Assembly (NCBI GenBank): GCA_963677475.2
Contig: CAXXQD010000023.1
Coordinates: forward strand, 124,001-188,000
Source: JABMQB01 sp963677475
GTDB lineage: Bacteria; Bacteroidota; Bacteroidia; Bacteroidales; Prolixibacteraceae
DNA: 64,000 nt
Direction: 5' to 3'
In this document: positions 42,726 through 50,998 of the stretch, in pieces
Layout of the letters: the number at the start of each line of letters is the position of its first letter
Position numbering within the stretch: position 1 is the stretch's first letter
Program-made: the position numbers and the translations under genes
Notes under the pieces: generated by a model
Database searches by the model: none
What the model saw: only the letters and a program-made list of their open reading frames with translations
What the model was told of the DNA's origin: nothing

Positions 42726-44251
42726 ACTAATCTTTATACACATCTTTTATTGCAATTTCATAGCCTTTGGCTAATATATTAAAGGCAGCCAGTCCATTCT
42801 TGATTGTTATATAGCCTGGTGGTCCATGTGAACTATATCCACTCCAATTATCTAAGCGAGCAAGAATCCAAGCAGCCCATGCCATACTGTTTCTATAATA
42901 AGGATTCTTTTGCTTTGTGGTTTTACCTTCAACTTGTAAAAGCAACATTGAAAGGAGCTTTAATTCTGCATTTGTAAATTGGGCACTTGCATTAATATTT
43001 AAGTCAGGCTGATCGATTGCATGCTTTAAGTTCATTAACGATATGGCTATCTGAAGAGACAAGACTGTCAGCTTTTTTAATGCTGATCCAGAACCCATTT
43101 GAGCGGATTCAACCTCCAAACCTTTGGTTTTCATAACTCTAAAAAGCTCTTCAATAAGCCACCTGTCTTTGTACCATTTAATACATGAGATTGCATCAGC
43201 TGGCCCTTGTATTGAATGAGTTGTTAATAGCCTCCACAATATCGGTCCTTCTCCTTCCGGGATTGATGTAGGGACTTCTCTAGCTTCAATAGCCCAAAGT
43301 TCCACATGACCGGGGTATTTTTTTACATCACACTTTGAAGGCCTAAGAAGTTTTACATTAGCATATCTAACCTCAATTGATATGTTCCTTGACTTTCTTT
43401 TATTATTACCTTTAAGACTCAGGCTGTATTGGCATTCAACATTTTTTTGAGCCAGAGTTTTATAAAGTTTTTCTTCAGATTTGTAAAGTTTTCGGTCGGA
43501 TCGGGATCTAACTAAAATATGAGTTTTATGATCCGGAATATCTACAAACTCTTCATATATATCAGATTCCCTATCGCCAATAATTGTTACCATAGGAGCT
43601 TTAGATAGGACTTCCTTGCTTTTCATTGCAGACTCAATCCATCGGTATGATTCTTTTTCTGTAATGGGTAAGCATTGATAGTTTCGTTCATGTTTATTCT
43701 TGCCTCCTTTTTCTCTATTCCATATATGAACATTTGAAAAACCTAATAGAGTGCGGGACGCAGCATCTACTGCCAATGATGGGTGGCAAAAGAAACCATT
43801 CTGATATTTTAATCTAACCGGGCCAATATCTTTATCATCAGCATCAATGCGCCCTGTAAGCCCAGCATAGTTTATTTCAGTGGTATCCTGAATAGACAGT
43901 ACGTGCTTGCATTCCAAATTTGCTTTGCAAGTATTGTATAATCCCAAAGAAAGGTCTTCATAACTATAGCTTTTATTGTTAAGCATCCTATAGGCTCCTA
44001 TTTTATCTGATAGTGTCGAACTAAATTTATTGACAACTGCTTTTCCAAAGTTAAACATATCAACCATGATTTTATCCGCTCTTTTTTCAAGTCTTGAATC
44101 TGGCAAAAAACCATTAAAAACACCCTCTATATCTCTGATTACCACACCTTTAATATACAAAAATAAAATTGAACCAGCAAGCATATGATGTTGATAATCA
44201 GGCTTTTATGTTGTTTTTTCTTTTGTCTGATATTTGTGTATAAAGATTAGT
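42726..44251 (-). mobile_element. complete IS4-family insertion sequence
   Basis: A 1526-base element bounded by perfect 17-base inverted repeats, ACTAATCTTTATACACA (42726-42742) and its complement (44235-44251). TTTGCT occurs on both sides (42720-42725 and 44252-44257), a 6-base target duplication. One transposase gene fills the element, and its TAG stop lies inside the left repeat. The ends and gene are intact, so it may still move. Insertion interrupted a C5/G5 repeat. Confidence 0.93.
42727..44184 (-). CDS. IS4-family transposase (Tn5-like DDE)
   Basis: A 485-residue DDE transposase. GFLPDSRLEKRADKIMVDMF and IGAYRMLNNKSYSYEDL form the N-terminal DNA-binding part. The catalytic core has the first Asp in LSIQDTTEINYAGLTGRID, the second in TIIGDRESDIYEEF, and the Glu in the YREK motif YKDRWLIEELFRVMKTK, with the exact Y-x2-R-x3-E-x6-K spacing of IS4 elements. 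The gene fills the element and ends inside its left inverted repeat. It seems complete, with the start at ATG 44184 and 51 bases to the right repeat. Confidence 0.94.
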   Translation of the reverse strand: MLAGSILFLYIKGVVIRDIEGVFNGFLPDSRLEKRADKIMVDMFNFGKAVVNKFSSTLSDKIGAYRMLNNKSYSYEDLSLGLYNTCKANLECKHVLSIQDTTEINYAGLTGRIDADDKDIGPVRLKYQNGFFCHPSLAVDAASRTLLGFSNVHIWNREKGGKNKHERNYQCLPITEKESYRWIESAMKSKEVLSKAPMVTIIGDRESDIYEEFVDIPDHKTHILVRSRSDRKLYKSEEKLYKTLAQKNVECQYSLSLKGNNKRKSRNISIEVRYANVKLLRPSKCDVKKYPGHVELWAIEAREVPTSIPEGEGPILWRLLTTHSIQGPADAISCIKWYKDRWLIEELFRVMKTKGLEVESAQMGSGSALKKLTVLSLQIAISLMNLKHAIDQPDLNINASAQFTNAELKLLSMLLLQVEGKTTKQKNPYYRNSMAWAAWILARLDNWSGYSSHGPPGYITIKNGLAAFNILAKGYEIAIKDVYKD

Positions 44252-44268
44252 TTTGCTAAGGGGGAAGA
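44252..44268 (+). repeat. C5/G5 hairpin repeat, copy 3, right part
   Basis: TTTGCT (the second target copy) is followed by AAGGGGGAAGA, completing the repeat that was split at 42725. Confidence 0.7.
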
Positions 44269-44413
44269 TCTTTGATAATAAAATCAACTCAACTGCTCCT
44301 TCCGGTTTTTCAATCCCACTGAAAACAAAGTTACACAACACAATAATTTTCAGTAACTTATATTCCCCGAACAAAAAAAAAGAGTAACTCTTATTAACTA
44401 AAAAGTAACAATT

Positions 44414-45043
44414 ATGAAAAAAATTATCCTGTCATTACTGGTAATTTCCTTAATTGCCGGATGTGAAAAATCACTAATTGAAAACACGAACCAAGAAGAA
44501 CTAATGCTTAAAAAAGGAAAGGTGGAGAAAGTAGAATGCACTACAATTCAAAGTGGAGAGCTATTTACTTCCACCGGAGAAGTAATTGAACCGGGATTTA
44601 TGGAAAATGGATACAACTACCAGGCGCATATATACAAAGGAGATTATGGTTATGGTGATGCTGTCCATTTGGTAATGAAATGGAATGATGCATGGCTTTC
44701 AAATAAAGATTGTGATGGGGATGGTTTATTAGATAGGCCATTGGATGAAAATGGAGCTCAATACTATTATGGATCAGGAGCTTGGTGTACCAACCATTGG
44801 ACAGAAGTTTATACAAATGAAGATGGAGAGGAATGCCACTATAGTGAATTTATTAAAATTGTAGCCGTGCCAGTTGATGCCTATAAGGAGAATGGGTTTT
44901 TCTATACTGCTGATGGTAATGAAATTGGCGAAGTAATTTGGGGACAATTTGCTATCATTCAATACATTGTTAACGATCCTTGCGAAGGTGTTCATGGCAT
45001 CCAATATAAAAGCCCAGATCATGCTGGTTTAGGAAATTGGTAA
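44414..45043 (+). CDS. lipoprotein of unknown function
   Basis: A 209-residue lipoprotein with a clear signal MKKIILSLLVISLIAGC and lipobox LIAGC, Cys17. The mature part has no known domain that I recognise. It has four more Cys residues (VECTTIQSG, DCDGDGLLDRPLDENGA, GAWCTNHW, DPCEGVHG) and DCDGDGLLDRP resembles a calcium-binding or thrombospondin-type-3 turn. It is followed by a strong hairpin. It is located directly after the IS4 element, which may supply nothing but spacing. Confidence 0.7.
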   Translation: MKKIILSLLVISLIAGCEKSLIENTNQEELMLKKGKVEKVECTTIQSGELFTSTGEVIEPGFMENGYNYQAHIYKGDYGYGDAVHLVMKWNDAWLSNKDCDGDGLLDRPLDENGAQYYYGSGAWCTNHWTEVYTNEDGEECHYSEFIKIVAVPVDAYKENGFFYTADGNEIGEVIWGQFAIIQYIVNDPCEGVHGIQYKSPDHAGLGNW

Positions 45044-45111
45044 ATTTAATACCTATTAAAACATAAGCCACACGAAATTATTGGGCAACATTTTTAAAGT
45101 TGTCAATCAAA

Positions 45112-45160
45112 ATAAGGATGCCATCTCCTGAGAAAAGAGATGGCATCCTTATTTGTTTTT
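45112..45160 (+). terminator. strong terminator after the lipoprotein gene
   Basis: ATAAGGATGCCATCTC and its exact complement pair in a 16-bp stem with a nine-base loop (45128-45136), followed by TTGTTTTT. Being symmetrical it could also serve lysS, whose gene ends 200 bases on. Confidence 0.75.
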
Positions 45161-45213
45161 ACAAGTGATGGGAATTCAAATTCGCATAATTTTGGCGATT
45201 TGAAAATCGAGAC

Positions 45214-45250
45214 AAATCCCCCTGAATCCCCCTTTTGCTAAAGGGGACAA
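45214..45250 (+). repeat. C5/G5 hairpin repeat, copy 4
   Basis: AAATCCCCCTGAATC is followed by CCCCCTTTTGCTAAAGGGG and ACAA; one extra A and one fewer G relative to the others. It lies in the 313-base space between the lipoprotein terminator and lysS, which otherwise holds nothing I recognise. Confidence 0.7.
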
Positions 45251-45356
45251 ATAAATTTGTGTATTCTGATAAAATTTAAAAGATAATCCACAAAAAAGCC
45301 CCTCCTATAAACGTAAAGGCTAAATATCTTCGTCACTCGAAACTCATACTCAAACC

Positions 45357-47063
45357 CTAGACTATTTTTACAAACAATCCATCATCGTTTTTTTCAACCG
45401 TTACCAGTTTATGTTTTGTTAGTCCTTTGATAGTTTTATCCCATTTTTTATTGCTAAAACCAGTTTGTGCTTTTAGAACATTTAAATCAATGGGTGAATT
45501 TGCTTTTAACTGTGCAATTACTACTTTTTCATCCTCGCTCAGTTCCACAGCTTTTTTCTCCGGTTTCATTTGTGGGAAGAACAGCACATCCTGAATGGAA
45601 TCGCTATTGGTCATAAACATGGTTAAGCGGTCAATTCCTATACCCATACCAGAAGTTGGCGGCATGCCATATTCTAGCGCACGTAAGAAATCCTGATCGA
45701 TAAACATAGCTTCGTCATCACCCTTCTCAGAAAGGCTTAATTGGTCTTCGAAACGTTCACGCTGATCAATCGGGTCGTTTAACTCGGAATATGCATTTGC
45801 CAATTCTTTTCCGTTCACCATCAACTCAAAACGTTCGGTAAGGTCTGGGTTATCACGGTGTTTTTTTGTAAGCGGAGACATTTCCTTCGGATAATCGATG
45901 ATAAATGTAGGTTGGATGTAGTTTCCTTCGCATTTCTCCCCGAAAATTTCATCAATCAACTTTCCTTTACCCATGCTTGGGTCGGTTTCAATATCCAACT
46001 TTTTACAGATATCGCGAAGTTCGTCTTCCGATTTTCCTGTGATATCAAACCCGGTATGTTCCTTAATGGCATCAGTCATTGTCACACGTGGATAAGGAGT
46101 TTTATAATCGATTACCTTATCGCCAAGTTGTACTTTTGTGGTTCCGTGCAGTGCCAATGCAACGCGTTCGCAAATTTCTTCGGTAAAGGCCATCATCCAT
46201 TTGTAGTCTTTATAAGCTACATAAATTTCCATAACGGTAAACTCCGGATTATGGGTCCTGTCCATTCCCTCATTACGAAAATCTTTTGCAAATTCATATA
46301 CACCTTCAAAACCGCCAACAATGAGCCTTTTTAGATAAAGTTCGTTTGCAATTCGCATGTACAAGGGCATATTCAACGAATTGTGGTGTGTGATAAAAGG
46401 CCTGGCAGCAGCACCTCCAGGTATGGGCTGCAATATTGGCGTTTCAACCTCTGCATATCCATATTCATTGAACATCTGGCGCATCGTATTCACAATTTTT
46501 GTTCGCTTCAGGAATACTTCTTTAACCTGGGGATTTACAATCAGGTCAACATAACGTTGTCGATACCTTTGTTCCGGATCGGTAAAAGCATCGTAGGTTT
46601 TGCCATCTTTTTCTTTAACAATTGGCAAAGGACGAAGCGATTTACTTAAAACTGTCAGTTCTTTTACATGAACAGAAAGCTCACCAACCTGGGTTTTAAA
46701 TACAAAGCCCTTAACCCCGATAATATCACCAATATCCAGGTATTTTTTAAATACATCATTGTATAAAGTTTTATCTTCACCCGGACAAATCTCATCCCGG
46801 TTGATGTACACCTGTATTTTTCCAGTATGGTCTTGCAACTCGGCAAACGAAGCCTTGCCCATAATTCTTCTACTCATTATCCTGCCTCCAAGGCACACAT
46901 CCTGCATTTCACCTTCTGCACCAGTATATTTATTGCGAATATCGGCTGTGGTAATATTTACATGGTATTGCTCCGCTGGGTAAGGATCAATTCCTGCTTC
47001 CCTTATTTTTTGAAGTGAATTTCTTCGGATAATCTCCTGTTCACTAAGTTCCAATTGGCTCAT
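45357..47063 (-). CDS. lysS: lysyl-tRNA synthetase, class II
   Basis: A 568-residue enzyme that charges tRNA-Lys. The N-terminal OB-fold domain reads GRIMSRRIMGKASFAELQD with TGKIQVYINRD. The class II core shows motif 1 (RTKIVNTMRQMFNEYGYAEV), motif 2 (FRNEGMDRTHNPEFTVMEIY) and motif 3 (GMPPTSGMGIGIDRLTM). About 70 residues after motif 3 form an extra C-terminal domain (KKAVELSEDEKVVIAQLKAN) usual in Bacteroidota. Its own -7 element TATCTTTG lies 32 bases upstream. Confidence 0.97.
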   Translation of the reverse strand: MSQLELSEQEIIRRNSLQKIREAGIDPYPAEQYHVNITTADIRNKYTGAEGEMQDVCLGGRIMSRRIMGKASFAELQDHTGKIQVYINRDEICPGEDKTLYNDVFKKYLDIGDIIGVKGFVFKTQVGELSVHVKELTVLSKSLRPLPIVKEKDGKTYDAFTDPEQRYRQRYVDLIVNPQVKEVFLKRTKIVNTMRQMFNEYGYAEVETPILQPIPGGAAARPFITHHNSLNMPLYMRIANELYLKRLIVGGFEGVYEFAKDFRNEGMDRTHNPEFTVMEIYVAYKDYKWMMAFTEEICERVALALHGTTKVQLGDKVIDYKTPYPRVTMTDAIKEHTGFDITGKSEDELRDICKKLDIETDPSMGKGKLIDEIFGEKCEGNYIQPTFIIDYPKEMSPLTKKHRDNPDLTERFELMVNGKELANAYSELNDPIDQRERFEDQLSLSEKGDDEAMFIDQDFLRALEYGMPPTSGMGIGIDRLTMFMTNSDSIQDVLFFPQMKPEKKAVELSEDEKVVIAQLKANSPIDLNVLKAQTGFSNKKWDKTIKGLTKHKLVTVEKNDDGLFVKIV

Positions 47064-47095
47064 TTACCTTTAATTTTCTGTATCAAATAATTGTG

Positions 47096-47103
47096 CAAAG
47101 ATA
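47096..47103 (-). promoter_or_regulatory. -7 promoter element for lysS
   Basis: TATCTTTG on the minus strand matches TAnnTTTG, 32 bases before the lysS start. Confidence 0.5.
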
Positions 47104-47375
47104 AAAAAAGTAAACAAACCATACTATGCAAATAATGGCTTGGAATTGTATAATATTTGCTTTACTCTGAGGATAAAACAAGCAGTTAATTTGACAACTC
47201 GTTTTCACTTAGTCATTCCATTTTTTTTCTGATCGTTCAATGTTTAGAATGGTTTAAAAATATATTGTTGCTTAGGCATATTGACTATCAATACTATAGG
47301 GATATTATAAACACATGTGTATAAAAACTGGCATTGTAAAATTAGAATTAGTTTAAATAAGACGTCTCATTTTCG

Positions 47376-47383
47376 TACCTTTG
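47376..47383 (+). promoter_or_regulatory. -7 promoter element for recJ
   Basis: TACCTTTG matches TAnnTTTG, 40 bases before the recJ ATG. Confidence 0.5.
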
Positions 47384-47423
47384 GCGAGTTTATTATCAAT
47401 TCAGGAAGCATCGTATAGTAAGA

Positions 47424-49148
47424 ATGGAAAAACTCTGGAAAATTAAACCGCAAGGTGATCCGAATGAGGTGAAACACCTTTCAGCAGCATTAAATGTTGA
47501 AATGGTAATTGCCAAATTACTGGTTCAGAGAGGCATAAGTACCTACAACGATGCTCGGGCATTTTTCAGGCCACGTTTAAGTGATTTGCACGATCCCTTT
47601 TTAATGAAGGATATGCGCAAGGCAGTTGAAAGAATTGAGAAAGCCATTGCCAATCAGGAAAAAGTAATTATTTATGGGGATTATGATGTGGATGGAACTA
47701 CTTCGGTTGCCCTAATGTACCAGTTCCTGAAAAAAAGAATCAAAGACCTGCAATATTATATTCCTGACCGCTATTCGGAAGGATACGGAATTTCGCCGAA
47801 AAGTATTGAGTACGCTACCAGTGAAAATGTTAGCCTGGTAATTGTGCTTGATTGTGGAATAAAAGCAGTTGAAAAAATTGAAGGGGCTAAAAAACAAGGA
47901 ATTGATTTTATAATCTGTGACCATCACAATCCGGGAGAAGAAGTTCCGAAGGCTTGTGCTGTTCTTGACCCTAAACAAAAGGATTGCAATTACCCATTCA
48001 AAGACCTATCGGGCTGTGGTGTTGGATTTAAGCTTTGCCAGGCATTTTGCGAACAAAATGATGTGCCCATTCAAGAGCTTTACGATTTGCTTGACCTGGT
48101 AGTGGTTAGTATTGCTTCAGATATTGTTCCTGTTACCGGGGAAAACAGGATTTTGGCTTACTACGGATTAAAAAAACTGGCTTCGAACCCTTGCCTGGGA
48201 CTAAAAACCATTATTCAATACTCAAGCCTCAATGGAAACGACATTAGCATTAGCGACATCGTATTTAAAATTGGCCCCAGGATTAATGCTTCAGGGCGAA
48301 TCGAACATGGGAAGAAGTCGGTTGCCATTATGGTTGTGGAAGATGAGAAAGAAGCCATGGAATTGGGCGATGAAATAAATTCGTACAACGAAATCAGAAA
48401 AACACTTGACAGGGATATCACACAGGAGGCACTGGATATGATCCAGAACAATGAATATACCCAAAACAATAAAAGTACTGTTCTCTATAACCGGGATTGG
48501 CATAAGGGCGTTGTTGGAATTGTTGCTTCAAGAATTACAGAATATTATTACCGACCGACCGTAATCCTGACCGAATCAAATGGTATGGCAACCGGTTCGG
48601 CACGCTCGGTTAAAGAGTTTGATTTGTACGAAGCGATTGGGCAATGCAGCGATTTACTGGAATCGTATGGAGGGCACATGTATGCTGCCGGTTTGACCAT
48701 GAAAATTGAAAACATACCTGCATTTGCCAAACGTTTTGAGAAAATTGTGACCGAATCGATCACCAAAGCACAGCAAATACATACGATAGATGTGGATGCA
48801 AAAATCCAGTTGAGCGATATTACCCCTAAATTTTACCGTGTTCTAAAACAATTTGCACCGTTTGGACCACATAATATGACCCCGGTTTTTGTAACTGAAG
48901 ATGTACTTGATTCAGGTTCGAGCAGATTGGTTGGAAAAAACGAAGAACATATAAAACTAGACTTGGTAGAGCCTGATTTTAATTCAGAAATATTCCCGGC
49001 AATTGCGTTTAATCAATCCGAAAAATTTAATATTGTAACCTCCGGGCTACCTTTTAATATTTGTTATACGGTTGCCGAAAATGAGTTCAGGGGCAAAACC
49101 AACCTACAATTGTTTATCCGTGACATTAGCAACGACATTGCCAAATAA
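47424..49148 (+). CDS. recJ: single-stranded-DNA-specific exonuclease RecJ
   Basis: A 574-residue 5'-3' exonuclease of the DHH family for recombination and repair. The phosphoesterase motifs are present: IIYGDYDVDGTTSVALMYQF (about residues 75-94), VIVLDCGIKA, ICDHHNPGEE, and VVSIASDIVPVTGENR. The C-terminal DHHA1 region has GIVASRITEYYYRPTVILTE and SYGGHMYAAGLTM, and an OB fold follows. The start has a -7 element 40 bases upstream. It converges with the HAD gene across 21 bases. Confidence 0.95.
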   Translation: MEKLWKIKPQGDPNEVKHLSAALNVEMVIAKLLVQRGISTYNDARAFFRPRLSDLHDPFLMKDMRKAVERIEKAIANQEKVIIYGDYDVDGTTSVALMYQFLKKRIKDLQYYIPDRYSEGYGISPKSIEYATSENVSLVIVLDCGIKAVEKIEGAKKQGIDFIICDHHNPGEEVPKACAVLDPKQKDCNYPFKDLSGCGVGFKLCQAFCEQNDVPIQELYDLLDLVVVSIASDIVPVTGENRILAYYGLKKLASNPCLGLKTIIQYSSLNGNDISISDIVFKIGPRINASGRIEHGKKSVAIMVVEDEKEAMELGDEINSYNEIRKTLDRDITQEALDMIQNNEYTQNNKSTVLYNRDWHKGVVGIVASRITEYYYRPTVILTESNGMATGSARSVKEFDLYEAIGQCSDLLESYGGHMYAAGLTMKIENIPAFAKRFEKIVTESITKAQQIHTIDVDAKIQLSDITPKFYRVLKQFAPFGPHNMTPVFVTEDVLDSGSSRLVGKNEEHIKLDLVEPDFNSEIFPAIAFNQSEKFNIVTSGLPFNICYTVAENEFRGKTNLQLFIRDISNDIAK

Positions 49149-49169
49149 CCAAGGTATATTCTAACTTAT

Positions 49170-49826
49170 TTACTTCGAAGAAACTAAAAGATCCTGTAGG
49201 GAATTCAACACTTTCACCCCTGTATTTTCAAGCCTTTTTTGTGATTGGTGCCCATCTGCAATAAGAACGCACCCGATGCCTAGTTCCCGAGCCACTTCAA
49301 AATCGTGTTCGGTATCGCCAATCATCAATGCCGTATCTTTTTTAATATTGTTCCTTCGGATTAGTTCCCTGCCCCGTTCAACTTTTGATGCAGCGTAATG
49401 GTTGTCAAGTCCAACAATATCCTCAAAATAATAGTAAATATTGTTCTGCTTTAGCGTAGTGTTTAACATATCCTGTTTCATTGCAGAAAGAATGTATTGT
49501 TTTAACCCATTGATTTTAAATTGTTCCAGAACTTTCACCGCATTTTCGTGAAGGTCACACTTATTTACTTCAGAATTGTATTGATCAATAAATTCTTTTG
49601 CCGGGATTTCGAAACCTTCTTTCGAGAAATCAAATCCAACTTTTTCATAATAATCTTTCACAGGAAACGAAAACACTTCTCTATAAGAAGAAGTATTTAA
49701 TAAAGGTAGTCTCCGTTTCTCAAGCAACGAGTTTATAGTTTTTATACATAGCCCGAGATCGTTGAGTAATGTTCCGTTCCAGTCCCAAATAATAGTTTCA
49801 ACAGGCTTGTAAATATCAGGAGTCAT
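49170..49826 (-). CDS. HAD-family phosphatase (phosphoglycolate phosphatase-like)
   Basis: A 218-residue haloacid-dehalogenase-superfamily hydrolase. Motif I reads TIIWDWNGTLLNDLG with the nucleophile Asp, motif II is YILSAMK, motif III is KVERGRELIRRN, and motif IV is ALMIGDTEHDFEVARELG. The helical cap between motifs I and II is the C1 type, as in phosphoglycolate phosphatase and pyrophosphatase PpaX. ATG 49826 was chosen; the frame stays open to 49856, but then the overlap with the upstream acyltransferase gene is larger. The substrate is not fixed by sequence. Confidence 0.85.
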   Translation of the reverse strand: MTPDIYKPVETIIWDWNGTLLNDLGLCIKTINSLLEKRRLPLLNTSSYREVFSFPVKDYYEKVGFDFSKEGFEIPAKEFIDQYNSEVNKCDLHENAVKVLEQFKINGLKQYILSAMKQDMLNTTLKQNNIYYYFEDIVGLDNHYAASKVERGRELIRRNNIKKDTALMIGDTEHDFEVARELGIGCVLIADGHQSQKRLENTGVKVLNSLQDLLVSSK

Positions 49827-50958
49827 ATTTATTTGCATTGATAACCGGGGTTGCATACAATTTCAGGAACCTTTCGCGCACTTCTCCTTCGTGGTCGCCA
49901 ATACAGTCAATTGCTTCTTTAATCAATCCTTCGAATCTGGATTTGTCAGTTTCTGAATATTGCTCAGAATATATATTTGAGCCGTTTAACAGATCAAAAG
50001 CCACGTAGTTATTAGGCCAAAGCTTAAAATTACAATGGATCCTCTTATCGATTAATTCGGCAACATCTTGCAAAAGGTCGTTTGTTGGGCGGGTTTCATC
50101 AATATTTTTAAGAAACGTATGAATTGGTTTCCCATAAGAAAAATGTACCCTTCCTTTTTGGTTTTTTACGCCCAGTGCCATGCTTTTAAGGTCATCTTTT
50201 GTGGTTTTCAGAAAACCATCTTTGTCTTTCTGAAGTGTTTCGTGAACTTTGGATATGCCACAAGGCTCAATTTCATAGGAAATGGATACAGGGATAATAT
50301 TTAATTCGGTTATCCCATTCAGAAATCCATTTTTATTGCTCATGTGCAACATTTTCAGTAAACCTTGTTGCGTATTGTCATCGCCATCTTTAGTCCTTCC
50401 CTCTTTTTGTGCTATCCAAATGGAAGTATTATCATCACGAATGGTTTTTCGGATGTATTCGGATAAAATATGCGATGATTTTAGCAGTTCACGGACAGCA
50501 ATATTCCGCTTAACAACAAATGAGCGGTTGAGCTTTACGGCATGAGTGATCCACGGATATACAAACAGGTTGTCGCCAATGGCAATCTGGGTTGCCTTCA
50601 TTCCATTTTGGATATTCAGGTAATTTAAAAATGCAGAATCCAAAATGATATCCCGGTGGTTGGATATGAACAAATAGGCTGTGTTTTTATCCAATCTTTC
50701 CATACCACTGCAAGTGAGGCCATCGGTGGTGGTGTCGATAATCATTTCAACCATCCCTTTTACAAATCCAAGTTGCAATTGCTCAACGGTTTTCACCTGT
50801 GACAACTGATGCCGAATCATGGTTATGGTCTTTGGATCTTTATATAGGTTTAGGAGGACTCTATCGAAAACAGGATCAGCCAGTAACTCTTTAATTTTAT
50901 GACTTACTTCACTATCGTTGTAGGGCCTTATGTCACTGTACGCATCCGTTTGGTTCAT
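49816..50958 (-). CDS. PlsC/PlsB-like acyltransferase
   Basis: A 380-residue lysophospholipid or glycerol-3-phosphate acyltransferase-type protein. The catalytic region is TAYLFISNHRDIILDSAFLN (about residues 94-113), with His101 and Asp107 (one residue more than the usual H-x4-D; Asp103 is the alternative). WIAQKEGRTKDGDD supplies the ExGR block. No clear membrane helix is seen, so it is probably a peripheral membrane enzyme. It makes or remodels phospholipids. It overlaps the HAD gene by about 11 bases on the same strand. Confidence 0.8.
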   Translation of the reverse strand: MNQTDAYSDIRPYNDSEVSHKIKELLADPVFDRVLLNLYKDPKTITMIRHQLSQVKTVEQLQLGFVKGMVEMIIDTTTDGLTCSGMERLDKNTAYLFISNHRDIILDSAFLNYLNIQNGMKATQIAIGDNLFVYPWITHAVKLNRSFVVKRNIAVRELLKSSHILSEYIRKTIRDDNTSIWIAQKEGRTKDGDDNTQQGLLKMLHMSNKNGFLNGITELNIIPVSISYEIEPCGISKVHETLQKDKDGFLKTTKDDLKSMALGVKNQKGRVHFSYGKPIHTFLKNIDETRPTNDLLQDVAELIDKRIHCNFKLWPNNYVAFDLLNGSNIYSEQYSETDKSRFEGLIKEAIDCIGDHEGEVRERFLKLYATPVINANKYDS

Positions 50959-50998
50959 TCAGTTTTTTTAAGTTGGCGGCAAAGTAACAAAAATAGGA

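Larger units (their letters stand above)
47064..47423. other. divergent promoter region between lysS and recJ
   Basis: This 360-base AT-rich spacer carries a -7 element for each flank (47096-47103 minus and 47376-47383 plus). Nothing else was recognised. Confidence 0.5.

Noticed and set aside
44774..45022. 82-residue minus-strand reading frame inside the lipoprotein gene
   Set aside because: It is an antisense shadow of the plus-strand lipoprotein, which has a clear signal and lipobox.
42324..45250. Possible CRISPR array
   Set aside because: Copies are irregularly spaced, differ in orientation and in length, and no cas genes are present.
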